Source of the DNA: CAZCBJ01 sp964496705
GTDB taxonomy: Bacteria; Chloroflexota; Anaerolineae; Anaerolineales; Anaerolineaceae
Reading direction: 5' to 3'
Assembly (NCBI GenBank): GCA_964496705.1
Contig: CAZCBJ010000028.1
Location: 1-26,074 of the forward strand
Length of the DNA: 26,074 nucleotides
This document shows, piece after piece, positions 15,233-22,930 of the stretch. Below the pieces are notes generated by a model. The model was not told where the DNA came from. It was given only the letters and a program-made list of their open reading frames with translations, and did not search any database. Position 1 is the first letter of the stretch; each line of letters opens with the position of its first letter. The translations under genes and the position numbers were made by a program.

Positions 15233-15931
15233 TTAGCTTTCCTTTTCGACTGGAGGCATAAGGTATCCCAGACCAGCGCGGGTGACGATGTGAAAAGGCG
15301 AATGAGGATTGTCTTCCAATTTTTGGCGCAGGCGGGCGATGCTAACCCATAAGATTTCTTTATCGTCGCGATATTGCGGCCCCCAGATGGCAACCAGCAG
15401 CTCTTCAGCGGTTAACACCTGGCCAACGTGATGGGCAAACTGGATGAGCAAGCGGTATTCTGTGGCAGACAGATAGACTGGCTTGTTATCGCGCCAAACC
15501 TCAGCGCGGGCAAAATCGATGCGCAGATTGCCGTGGGTGAAAAACCGAGACTGGGTGGGCTGCTCCACTGATTGGGCGCGGCGTAAGACAGCCCTCACCC
15601 GGGCTACCAATTCCGTCGCGGAAAAAGGCTTGACGACATAATCATCTGCGCCAACATTTAATCCTTTGACCCGATCGTGTTCTTCACCGCGCGCGGTGAC
15701 AATAATGATGGGCACATTGGAAAATTGCCGAATCCGTTCACAGGTGGAAATACCATCCAGCTTTGGCATCAGCACATCCAGGATAACCAGGTCAGGATGT
15801 CGACTGGCAACCATCTCCAGGGCATCCTCACCATTGCTGGCAGTAACCACCTCGTATCCTTCTTTTTCCAGGTTGACCTTATAAAGATGCTGGTACAGCG
15901 GTTCGTCATCCACAGCCAAAATTTTCAACAT
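15233..15931 (-). CDS. OmpR-family response regulator
   Basis: 232 aa. Receiver domain (1-120): acidic D8/D9, phospho-acceptor D52 (LVILDVLMP), T79, K101 (DDYVVKPF), all the usual residues. The C-terminal winged-helix domain (about 135-228) has the family EYRLLIQFAHHVGQVLTAEELL and a recognition helix KEILWVSIARLRQKLED. It acts as a phosphorylation-dependent transcription factor. Ribosome-binding sequence AGAAGGAG before the start. It lies immediately downstream of two histidine kinase genes and is the only regulator in the run, so one or both kinases probably phosphorylate it. The Ile/Trp-rich recognition helix (ILWVS) deviates from typical OmpR (TVDVHIxRLRxK). Confidence 0.92.
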   Translation of the reverse strand: MLKILAVDDEPLYQHLYKVNLEKEGYEVVTASNGEDALEMVASRHPDLVILDVLMPKLDGISTCERIRQFSNVPIIIVTARGEEHDRVKGLNVGADDYVVKPFSATELVARVRAVLRRAQSVEQPTQSRFFTHGNLRIDFARAEVWRDNKPVYLSATEYRLLIQFAHHVGQVLTAEELLVAIWGPQYRDDKEILWVSIARLRQKLEDNPHSPFHIVTRAGLGYLMPPVEKES

Positions 15932-15952
15932 TTGCCGCTCCTTCTCTCATCC

Positions 15953-17161
15953 TCAAGTGAATCTCATTGGCAGCCTAATGATAAATGAAGTCCCTTTTCC
16001 TTCGCTGGAATCAACGGATATATCGCCATTGTGTGCCTGGATCAATTTCTTGCAAATATGCAATCCAAGTCCTGAGCCATGTACATTTGGTCTCTGGCTT
16101 GGAACCCGGAAGAAACGTTCGAACAATTTAGATTGAAATTCTTCCGGGATGCCGGGACCCCAATCTTGTATGATGATTGTGGTAATCGTTTCATCCTGTT
16201 TTATTGTAATCAATATTTCCGAATCGGGTGCGTATTTTATCGCGTTACTGATCAGGTTCTCCAGAACCTGGGTGATGCGCTGCGAATCCGCCTGGACAGT
16301 TTTCAGCGGCGTGTCGACAGACGCGTGGATGGCCACATCGGGATGATGCAGCTTGGTGCGTGTGATTACAGTATTGACCAAGGCATCCATGCGCACCTGT
16401 TGAAATTGAAGCCTCAACTCGCCTGCCTGCAATCGAGCTGAGTCGAGCAGGTTTTCTATCAACTCCTGCAGACGGTCCGTTTCCTGATCAATAATCTGCA
16501 GGAATTCTTGCTGGGTGGCTTGATCCCAGGTGGTATCCGAACGGAGCAGCGTGGTGGTGTATCCCTTGATGAAACCCAATGGATTGCGCAATTCGTGTGT
16601 GATCGTGGAGATGAAGTCTTCCTGTAACCTGGCCTGACTGCGCTGAAGCTCAACCTGGTTGACCATGGACGTGAATTCTTCCGAGCGTATCTGATAAGCG
16701 ATTTGCTGGGCGATAAATTCGCTCAGCTCAATTTCCTCAGGCTTGAATTCAGGTCCGCCAAAACGGATCAGGACCAGCACGCCTACCAATTTCTGTTTGA
16801 TACGAAGTGGGACCCCCAGAGCGCCTGGGTTAGCCAACCGGTCGTTTTGATCATCGAGTGACATCGACACCACAACTGAGTTCTGGCTGTTTTGAACCTG
16901 GTTGACCACTGCCTCACCCCAATACACATCCGCCTCAGATGAGCGACCGCGCCCCATCGAACGAGCATAACCCACTTCATACATACCGGTCTGGTTGTCG
17001 AGCACATACAAGACCAAATTGTCGAAAATCAGGATGGGGCGCACAAATTTGGCAATTTGATCCAATGCTTCTTTCCAGCCAGGTGCCCGGGCTGCCATCT
17101 GTGAAATTTGAAAAGCATGATCGATGGTTCTTTCTTTATGGGCGGCAGTTGCTGGTTTCAT
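15953..17161 (-). CDS. GAF-domain sensor histidine kinase
   Basis: 402 aa, predicted soluble since no transmembrane helix is seen. A GAF-like domain at about 20-160 is followed by HisKA with H189 (FISTITHELRNPLGF) and a HATPase domain: N-box ENLISNAIKY (N302/N306), G1 box DWGPGIP (333-339), F box ERFFRV, G2 box GSGLGL (362-367). The enzyme should autophosphorylate and transfer the phosphate to a regulator, most likely the OmpR-type protein whose gene follows after 21 nt. The GAF ligand is not predictable; it lacks the Cys or His that would show a bilin or heme at a known position. Start at ATG 17161 preceded by GGGATGAG. Confidence 0.92.
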   Translation of the reverse strand: MKPATAAHKERTIDHAFQISQMAARAPGWKEALDQIAKFVRPILIFDNLVLYVLDNQTGMYEVGYARSMGRGRSSEADVYWGEAVVNQVQNSQNSVVVSMSLDDQNDRLANPGALGVPLRIKQKLVGVLVLIRFGGPEFKPEEIELSEFIAQQIAYQIRSEEFTSMVNQVELQRSQARLQEDFISTITHELRNPLGFIKGYTTTLLRSDTTWDQATQQEFLQIIDQETDRLQELIENLLDSARLQAGELRLQFQQVRMDALVNTVITRTKLHHPDVAIHASVDTPLKTVQADSQRITQVLENLISNAIKYAPDSEILITIKQDETITTIIIQDWGPGIPEEFQSKLFERFFRVPSQRPNVHGSGLGLHICKKLIQAHNGDISVDSSEGKGTSFIIRLPMRFT

Positions 17162-17177
17162 TTTTTCTCATCCCCAT

Positions 17178-18185
17178 CTACCCTGATGCAGTTCTTAATA
17201 AAAATTTAAATTGGCTGCCAGTCCCAACCTTTGAGGTGACATGGATCACCGAGCCGTGGGCTTCGATGATTTTTTTTGCCAGACTGAGGCCCAATCCTGC
17301 ACCTCCAGCCTTGCGAGTGGAGGTTCCATCCAGCTGGTGAAAAGGCTCGAAGATTTCCTCCCGTTTATCTGGAGGAATGCCTATGCCGGTATCACTGACG
17401 CTGATTTGCACCAGACTGCCCTCCATATTCACCTTGACCACAATCTGACTGCCAGGCGCAGAAAATTTTATGGCATTATCGATGAATTGCATGATCACCC
17501 AGCCAATCTTCTGCCGGTCAGCGTTCACCATCGGGAGCTGACGAGGGCTGTCCATATTCAATGTCATTTTGTGCTGGGCGGCTGTGGTTGAGATGCTGGC
17601 AACGATTTCATGGCACAAGGTGCAGACATCAAACTCCTGTAATTTCAAAGATATCTGACCGCGTTCCGCCATGGAGAATAGCAATAAATCTTCGATTAAT
17701 TTTTCCAATCTTTCGGTTGAGCGCTGCATCACATGCAAAGCCTGTTCCTGTTCAGTGGTCAGCGGGCCCAGACTGCTGGTCACCAATAATTCGATGTAGC
17801 CTTTCACATGCGTCAACGGGGTGCGCAATTCGTGGGATACATTCGCGACAAAGTTGTTCTTCATCTGGCTGGCTTCATTGAGTTTGTTCAACGCTTGTTC
17901 CAACTCTATCGTGCGCTCCTTGACCCGTTGTTCCAATTGCCGGTTGTATTCTTGCAGCGCAGAGCGCAGTTGGATGATCTGCTCGGTAATGGCTTGATCC
18001 AAAGTTTCTTTGGTTATCGCACCATTCTGTATCAGAATTTGTCCCAAAATCAGCGGCGTTTGGCCCTCTTTTCGGACGCGCTCCTGGGCATCCAGCGCTT
18101 CGCGCAAGTTCTCACGGCTGATCAAACCGCGTTCCACCAGATATTCGCCCAACCTTGGTACCAGTATTTCAGGTGTGAGTGTCAT
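17178..18185 (-). CDS. Histidine kinase with MshEN/GspE-N-like repeats
   Basis: 335 aa from ATG 18185. The N terminus has two copies of a short helical motif: RLGEYLVERGLISRENL at 11-27 and LGQILIQNGAITKETL at 47-62. This resembles the N-terminal (MshEN-like) repeats of PilB, GspE and MshE ATPases, some of which bind cyclic di-GMP. A coiled coil follows (about 70-110), then HisKA with H118 (FVANVSHELRTPLTHVKGY) and a HATPase: N-box with N237, G1 box DTGIGI, G2 box GAGLGL (295-300). No membrane segment. An AGAGGAG ribosome-binding sequence fixes the start; the longer frame to 18227 overlaps the amidohydrolase gene. It is 16 nt from the next kinase gene. Ligand binding to the repeats is inference. 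Confidence 0.9.
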   Translation of the reverse strand: MTLTPEILVPRLGEYLVERGLISRENLREALDAQERVRKEGQTPLILGQILIQNGAITKETLDQAITEQIIQLRSALQEYNRQLEQRVKERTIELEQALNKLNEASQMKNNFVANVSHELRTPLTHVKGYIELLVTSSLGPLTTEQEQALHVMQRSTERLEKLIEDLLLFSMAERGQISLKLQEFDVCTLCHEIVASISTTAAQHKMTLNMDSPRQLPMVNADRQKIGWVIMQFIDNAIKFSAPGSQIVVKVNMEGSLVQISVSDTGIGIPPDKREEIFEPFHQLDGTSTRKAGGAGLGLSLAKKIIEAHGSVIHVTSKVGTGSQFKFLLRTASG

Positions 18186-18191
18186 GGATAA

Positions 18192-18198
18192 CTCCTCT
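18192..18198 (-). promoter_or_regulatory. Ribosome-binding site deciding the kinase start
   Basis: AGAGGAG on the minus strand, 6 nt before the ATG at 18185. It overlaps the very end of the amidohydrolase gene and shows that the longer frame to 18227 is not used. Confidence 0.75.
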
Positions 18199-19797
18199 TT
18201 ATTGATTACGCCAAACCCACTTTCCACCGATCATGGTCGCATCTGGTTTAACCAGATGGATTTCCTGTGCAGATAGTTTGAAAGGATCCACCGGCAAGAC
18301 GATGAGATCAGCCAGGTAACCGGCTGTCAGGGCACCGCTTCGGCTTTCGATACCTGCCGCATAAGCAGCTCCGTCAGTATAACCGTGCAAGGCCTGTACC
18401 AACGAGATTCTTTCTTCACTGAACCAACCCGTTTCGCCCGGCGAGCCGTCTGTTCGACGGCGGGTCACAGCCGCGTGCAAGCCCAGAAAAGGATTTGGAC
18501 TCTCAACGGGTGCATCAGAACCGAACGCCAGCTTGGTTCCTTGTTGCGTCAGCGTATTCCAGGCGTACGCATACCGCGCCCGGCTGCCCCAGTGTTGGTC
18601 TGCCATGTACATATCGGATGGAGCGTGGATGGGCTGCATAGATGCGATGATCCCAGCTTGCGCCAATCGATGCAGATCGTCTGGGTGTAATACCTGAACA
18701 TGCTCTATACGGTGGCGCAATCCAGGGAGCTGATGTTTCTGTTCATAATGGCGGAGCTCGTTGATGGCTTCGATCACTTCATGGTTGGCGCGGTCACCTA
18801 TGGCGTGTACGGCCAGGGCGATGCCGTTCTGGCTGGCTTGTTGCCCAATCTCAAGGATTTGTTCCTTGTCCATCAAGAGCATCCCGTTAGAATGCGGGTT
18901 ATTTTCATACGGCGCCAACATGGCTGCTGTCTGCGGACCCAAAGCGCCATCGGCAAATAATTTCAGATGACCCATACGCAGATAATCGTCGCCAAACCCA
19001 CTGCGCAAACCCAGACCTATGGCATGTTGCAAGTCTTCAAGGGGGATGCCTTTGACCACCCTCAAATGCAGCAAGTTTCTTTCCCGCAAGATTTGAAGAG
19101 CCTCGAAACAGGCTCGATGGTCATAGTCGTGCAGACCGGTAATGCCCATTTGCCAGAGGTTTTGCTGAGCAATTTCTATTGCGTTGAGGATGGTTGTTTG
19201 ACTGGGAGGCGCGATGACTTTTTCGACCAACTGCATGGCAGCTTCAAACAGGATGCCGGTTGGGGTACCTTGCGCATCTCTTTGAATCGAACCGCCTTCC
19301 GGGTCTGGGGTGTTGTGCGTTATGCCAGCCCGGAATAATGCCTCTGAGTTGGCCCAGGCTGCGTGCAATGATTTGGCTGTGAGATAAACAGGGTGGCGGG
19401 GAGCTATTTGATCCAATAATTCCCGGTTGCCAAATCCATCTTCCCATTGGTTCTGATTCCATCCATGACCGCGCACCCATTCTCCCAAAGGCGTTTCAGT
19501 AACCCGTCGGGCAACCCGTTCCAGGCATTCTTGACGGGTGGCTGTTTCGCAATCCACATGTTGGAGACCCAACGCATAATGCTGCAAATGAATATGCGCG
19601 TCCACCAATCCCGGCCAGATTGTTCTGCCTTGCATATCCATCTTTTCCACATGAAAAAACTCGGCGGCGATTTTCTGCGCATCGCTACCCACAGCCCAGA
19701 TGGTTTCATCAATGATACATATTTCGGAAACCTGGGGGTGATTCGGGTCGAGCGTGCGAATATTGGCGTTATATAGATAAAGCAGGCGATTATTCAT
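18199..19797 (-). CDS. YtcJ/AepA-like amidohydrolase (Amidohydro_3)
   Basis: 532 aa, a metal-dependent hydrolase of the amidohydrolase superfamily, TIM-barrel type, most similar in style to YtcJ, AepA and N-substituted formamide deformylases. Metal-binding D66-A-H68-I-H70 (GLVDAHIHLQ) is near the start. Later come AVHAIGDRANHEV, a RHRIEHVQVLHPDD helix and the catalytic-type GSDAPVESPNPFLG. The C terminus returns to the small beta sandwich with LTAGYLADLIVLPVDPF. No signal peptide, so cytoplasmic. The substrate is unknown: this subgroup is badly characterised. It overlaps the parB end by 8 nt. It has no obvious link to chromosome segregation. Confidence 0.9.
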   Translation of the reverse strand: MNNRLLYLYNANIRTLDPNHPQVSEICIIDETIWAVGSDAQKIAAEFFHVEKMDMQGRTIWPGLVDAHIHLQHYALGLQHVDCETATRQECLERVARRVTETPLGEWVRGHGWNQNQWEDGFGNRELLDQIAPRHPVYLTAKSLHAAWANSEALFRAGITHNTPDPEGGSIQRDAQGTPTGILFEAAMQLVEKVIAPPSQTTILNAIEIAQQNLWQMGITGLHDYDHRACFEALQILRERNLLHLRVVKGIPLEDLQHAIGLGLRSGFGDDYLRMGHLKLFADGALGPQTAAMLAPYENNPHSNGMLLMDKEQILEIGQQASQNGIALAVHAIGDRANHEVIEAINELRHYEQKHQLPGLRHRIEHVQVLHPDDLHRLAQAGIIASMQPIHAPSDMYMADQHWGSRARYAYAWNTLTQQGTKLAFGSDAPVESPNPFLGLHAAVTRRRTDGSPGETGWFSEERISLVQALHGYTDGAAYAAGIESRSGALTAGYLADLIVLPVDPFKLSAQEIHLVKPDATMIGGKWVWRNQ

Positions 19798-20644
19798 GGA
19801 TGATTCTATCGATTAAGGTGTTCAGCTCGTCTTCACCGTAATATTTTAAGGTGATCGTTCCGCCTTTTTTGCCATGCCGAATGGTGACGCGGGTACCGAG
19901 TTTCTGGCGCAATTGCTCTTCCAATTCCTTGATCTCGGGTGCAGGGAGAATCTTCACCGTTTGGCTGGGTCTTTCGCCATTAAGTTTGCGCACCAGCTCC
20001 TCTGTCTGACGGACGGTCATGTTCTGATTGATGATGGTGTGCATGGCAGCAATTTGGGCTTGCTGGCTGCTTAACCCAAGCAATGCACGGGCATGACCCT
20101 CGCTGATCTTTTCCTCTGCCAGCGCTTTGCGAATTGAATCAGGCAATTTTAGCAGCCGCAGAGTATTGGTCACCGCCACCCGACTTTTGCCCACTCTACC
20201 GGCAATTTCCTCGTGGGATAAGCCAAATTCCTCGTTCAATTGTCGAAAGGCTTCGGCAGTTTCCAGTGGAGTTAAATCGGCGCGCTGCACATTTTCAATC
20301 AAAGCCAATTCCAGGCGCTGCTGCTCGGTCACCTGACGGATCAATACGGGCACAGAATCCAATCCAGCTAATTGGGCGGCTTTCAGGCGCCGTTCTCCGG
20401 CGACAAGAATATAACAATCCTTCTCTGGATCGTGGGAGACAAGCAGTGGTTGTAGAATACCATGCTCCTGGATCGATGCTGCCAGTTCTTGCAATGCTTC
20501 GTCGTGCATGCGATGACGCGGTTGGCGCGGATTTGGCATGATTTTTTCAATCGAAATGAAAACCGCCCCCTCGCTGCTGGCGGATGAGTTTCCACCGGGG
20601 ATTAATGCGTCCAAACCTTTACCCAAACCACCTCTGCGTGCCAT
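19790..20644 (-). CDS. parB: Chromosome-partitioning protein ParB (Spo0J)
   Basis: 284 aa from the ATG at 20644 (a GTG at 20650 is in frame and possible). The N terminus ARRGGLGKGLDALIP is the ParA-activating type. The ParB/CTPase domain has box I (IMPNPRQPR), GERR (83-86, AGERRLKAA) and LIENVQRADLTPLETAEAF. The helix-turn-helix for parS binding follows (about 141-165), then a C-terminal dimerisation domain (about 220-284). ParB loads on parS, spreads as a CTP-dependent clamp and recruits SMC/ParA. The gene follows parA directly, in the usual order parA-parB. I found no convincing parS site in the window. Confidence 0.95.
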   Translation of the reverse strand: MARRGGLGKGLDALIPGGNSSASSEGAVFISIEKIMPNPRQPRHRMHDEALQELAASIQEHGILQPLLVSHDPEKDCYILVAGERRLKAAQLAGLDSVPVLIRQVTEQQRLELALIENVQRADLTPLETAEAFRQLNEEFGLSHEEIAGRVGKSRVAVTNTLRLLKLPDSIRKALAEEKISEGHARALLGLSSQQAQIAAMHTIINQNMTVRQTEELVRKLNGERPSQTVKILPAPEIKELEEQLRQKLGTRVTIRHGKKGGTITLKYYGEDELNTLIDRIIHE

Positions 20645-20656
20645 ATTCACCTGCCT

Positions 20657-21448
20657 TTATGTCCCCAAAACGGGAACCAGGATGCCATCTTGTTCCAGCA
20701 TCTCGCGTGCCAGTGCGGCGTAGGCTCGCGCCGCAGTTGATTCCGGCGCATAAACCGACACCGGTTGCCCATAAGATGGAGCTTCAGCCATGCGAATACT
20801 TCGCGGGATGACCGATTTGAATACTTTCTGCGGAAAATATTTCCGCACTTCATTAACCACATCGGCTGCCAGGCGTGTGCGCCCATCGTACATGGTCAGG
20901 ATCACCCCTCTCACCTGCAGACCTGGATAGAGCGCATTGCGTACGCGATTGATGGTCAGGGTGAGTTGACCCAGCCCTTCAAGCGCCAGATATTCGCATT
21001 GCACTGGGATGACCACACCGCCTGTGGCGGCGATCAGACCATTGACAGTCAGCAAGCTCAAGGAAGGAGGACAATCGATCAAAACATAATCATAACGCTC
21101 TTGGATGGGACGGATGACCTCATGTAACCGCTGCTCGCGATGTTCCAGTTCTATTAATTCCACTTCGGCGCCGGCCAGCGCTGGCGAAGAGGGAAGCAAG
21201 GAAATATGGTAACGAGGGTTCTGCAGAATGCAGGGATTGATGGGTACTGAACCAAGCAGCACTTCGTAGGTGCCGTTCTTTATGTTGTTCTTGTTGATCC
21301 CCAAAGACGAGGTTGCGTTTGCCTGAGGGTCCAGGTCAATGATCAATACCTTTTGCCCGTATTCGCCCAGAAAAGCGCCCAGGTTGATGGCAGAGGTGGT
21401 TTTTCCGACCCCTCCTTTTTGATTCACGAAGCTCAGTACCTTTGTCAT
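20657..21448 (-). CDS. parA: Chromosome-partitioning ATPase ParA (Soj)
   Basis: 263 aa, ParA/MinD-type deviant Walker ATPase. The signature is KGGVGKTT (11-18, NQKGGVGKTTSAINLGAFL), and the A' motif is DLDPQANATSSLG. Walker B-like DYVLIDCPPSLS and the C-terminal RSIRMAEAPSYGQP are also present. It binds DNA non-specifically in the ATP state and moves ParB-bound origins. Length and order match the chromosomal Soj type without an extra HTH, rather than large plasmid ParA. The ATG lies 3 nt after the PfkB stop with a poor Shine-Dalgarno sequence, so translation is probably coupled. Confidence 0.95.
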   Translation of the reverse strand: MTKVLSFVNQKGGVGKTTSAINLGAFLGEYGQKVLIIDLDPQANATSSLGINKNNIKNGTYEVLLGSVPINPCILQNPRYHISLLPSSPALAGAEVELIELEHREQRLHEVIRPIQERYDYVLIDCPPSLSLLTVNGLIAATGGVVIPVQCEYLALEGLGQLTLTINRVRNALYPGLQVRGVILTMYDGRTRLAADVVNEVRKYFPQKVFKSVIPRSIRMAEAPSYGQPVSVYAPESTAARAYAALAREMLEQDGILVPVLGT

Positions 21449-21451
21449 AAC

Positions 21452-22312
21452 CTATGTCTTATGAAGGATTTCAGTTTGGTGAACCTTGACCTCATCGGCA
21501 GTGGGAACAGCATCGAGACCTCTGCGGGTTACCGAAAGGGCGGCCAACTGATTGGCGAACCGTGCAGCTTCCCAGGGGTCGCGGGTTTTGCGCAAATGGA
21601 TGAAAAATGAAGTGGCAAAAATATCACCCGCGCCAGTGGGATCCACTTCATCTTCCCTTGGCGCAGGAAAGCGGCGCAGGTCACCATTCCAATAGACTCG
21701 CGCACCGGCAGGGCCTTCGGTGACGACCAAAATTTTGGTGTGAGCTGCAAAATCCTCAATGATATTCTCATTGCCGCGGACGTCCTCAATGCTCAGCACC
21801 ACTGCATGAACATGTTCAAACACATAATTGGCCTCGGGCCATTCTGCGAAACCCACGCGCCCATTTTCGTCCCAGGTCCGAAACCAACCTTGTGGTGTAA
21901 TCCCGATTAATGTGTCGGAATGAAATCCGCGAACCATGTTTGAATCTGTTTCCTGACAAACCGGTCCGATGTGGACGATCGGTGTATTCCGCCAAAGCTC
22001 AGGAACATTGGCCAACGTCAAGCGCGTGGCAATGTGATGGATATATTGGATTCGGCCATGCGGTGTGTTGATGTTTTCAAAGGTGGAGGTGTGACCGTCC
22101 AGCACTGCCGAAATTTGGATGCCGTCCAATTCCGGCATTACCAGGTCCTTGCTGTGCGCTGTTACGATTCCCACTCGTAAACCCAACGCTTTGGCTGTTT
22201 TAGACGCATACGATACCGTCCCTCCTAGTGTGAATCCATTTGGAGCGACATCTTGGGTCACATGACCAATCACCAGATAATCGATTGGTTCAACCGGTAC
22301 CAAACTCAGCAT
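21452..22312 (-). CDS. PfkB-family carbohydrate kinase
   Basis: 286 aa, ribokinase/PfkB fold. The second signature is DPTGAGDIFATSF (D224 to F236), with catalytic D230 and the GAG anion hole at 227-229. The N-terminal glycine turn TLGGTVSYASKTAKALG (28-44) is also typical. Substrates in the family range from sugars to nucleosides and pyridoxal-type compounds; the large loop with PGFHSDTLIGITPQGW-like character does not let me choose. ATG at 22312 preceded by AAGGTAGGA. It is second in the minus-strand run, after the zinc-ribbon membrane protein and before parA. No metabolic neighbour indicates the pathway. Confidence 0.87.
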   Translation of the reverse strand: MLSLVPVEPIDYLVIGHVTQDVAPNGFTLGGTVSYASKTAKALGLRVGIVTAHSKDLVMPELDGIQISAVLDGHTSTFENINTPHGRIQYIHHIATRLTLANVPELWRNTPIVHIGPVCQETDSNMVRGFHSDTLIGITPQGWFRTWDENGRVGFAEWPEANYVFEHVHAVVLSIEDVRGNENIIEDFAAHTKILVVTEGPAGARVYWNGDLRRFPAPREDEVDPTGAGDIFATSFFIHLRKTRDPWEAARFANQLAALSVTRRGLDAVPTADEVKVHQTEILHKT

Positions 22313-22341
22313 GATTCCTACCTTATAAAAATGATTTGAGA

Positions 22342-22848
22342 TTAATCCTCATCCTGGCTGGATGGGATCGGTTGCAAGGAATCCTCGAAAGTGAGGTTTT
22401 CCTTACGCATTCCGGGTGCGGGTGTAGCGCAGTATGGACACAGATTCCAGGCCAAATCCATCAATTTATTGCAATGATGACAGACCTTTTTCAACCGTGT
22501 GTGGCAATTGGGACAAGCCATCCAACCTGTCTCAACCTTCCGGCCGCAATCTGGACAAAGCTGGGCATCTTCGATCGATTGAAGCAATGCTTCCTCTTCA
22601 AGAGAATTTTGGTATTCCGCCTCAATGGTCTGTGGAGGACGAAGAATGAGGTAGATCAAAATACCTGGAAGGAAAAGCACTGCCACCACCAGAACGGCTA
22701 AAATGCGCAACAATGGATCGCGCGAGCGTTTCTTGATATCTCGATAAGCCCAAAAAATCAAACTCAACCACAGGGCAGCGCCAAAGGCGGCGCTGAAAGC
22801 TGTTGCAATTAAGATGAACGTACTCATGAATGAGGGGTCTAAAGTCAT
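22342..22848 (-). CDS. Two-helix membrane protein with double zinc ribbon
   Basis: 168 aa. Two predicted transmembrane helices (about 10-34 and 47-70) are separated by a short basic loop and followed by an acidic linker. The C-terminal cytoplasmic-type domain has four CxxC pairs: C98/C101, C112/C115, C123/C126 and C137/C140, that is two treble-clef or rubredoxin-like zinc ribbons in tandem. No enzymatic motif; such proteins are often regulators or adaptors, but I cannot say more. GGAG is 5 nt before the ATG, and an extended -10 TATAAT is placed about 20 nt upstream. It is first in the long minus-strand run. I judge the product real but of unknown function. Confidence 0.82.
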   Translation of the reverse strand: MTLDPSFMSTFILIATAFSAAFGAALWLSLIFWAYRDIKKRSRDPLLRILAVLVVAVLFLPGILIYLILRPPQTIEAEYQNSLEEEALLQSIEDAQLCPDCGRKVETGWMACPNCHTRLKKVCHHCNKLMDLAWNLCPYCATPAPGMRKENLTFEDSLQPIPSSQDED

Positions 22849-22866
22849 CGGCGCTCCAATTTAGAA

Positions 22867-22875
22867 ATTATAGCA
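22867..22875 (-). promoter_or_regulatory. Extended -10 promoter of the minus-strand 14-gene run
   Basis: The minus strand reads TGC followed by a perfect TATAAT, about 18 nt before the ATG at 22848. It is the likely main promoter of the block that contains parA and parB. The -35 position (17-nt spacer) is filled by CAGGGC, one arm of the central palindrome. Confidence 0.65.
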
Positions 22876-22882
22876 TGGTATT

Positions 22883-22895
22883 CAGGGCTGCCCTG
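22883..22895. repeat. 13-bp palindrome in the centre of the divergent promoters
   Basis: CAGGGC-T-GCCCTG is a perfect dyad centred on 22889, exactly midway between the two divergent -10 hexamers. Each arm occupies the -35 position of one promoter with a 17-nt spacer. It is a strong candidate for a dimeric operator or activator site. Confidence 0.7.
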
Positions 22896-22902
22896 GGGTT
22901 TA

Positions 22903-22911
22903 TGCTATACT
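22903..22911 (+). promoter_or_regulatory. Extended -10 promoter of radC
   Basis: TGC followed by TATACT (5 of 6). Transcription would start near 22918 and leave a leader of about 95 nt before radC. It is the mirror partner of the minus-strand promoter at 22867-22875. Confidence 0.6.
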
Positions 22912-22930
22912 GAAAACGCAGCCGTTCATC

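Noticed and set aside
15232..15393. N-terminal extension of the 98-aa unknown protein
   Set aside because: It overlaps the C-terminal winged-helix of the response regulator in another frame, and the ATG at 15231 has a ribosome-binding sequence.
19643..19658. parS-like 16-mer in the amidohydrolase gene near parB
   Set aside because: Only about 12 of 16 positions match the Bacillus-type parS, the dyad is broken in the middle, and the site sits in a conserved coding frame. I regard it as chance; a genome scan for a shared 16-bp palindrome would be decisive.
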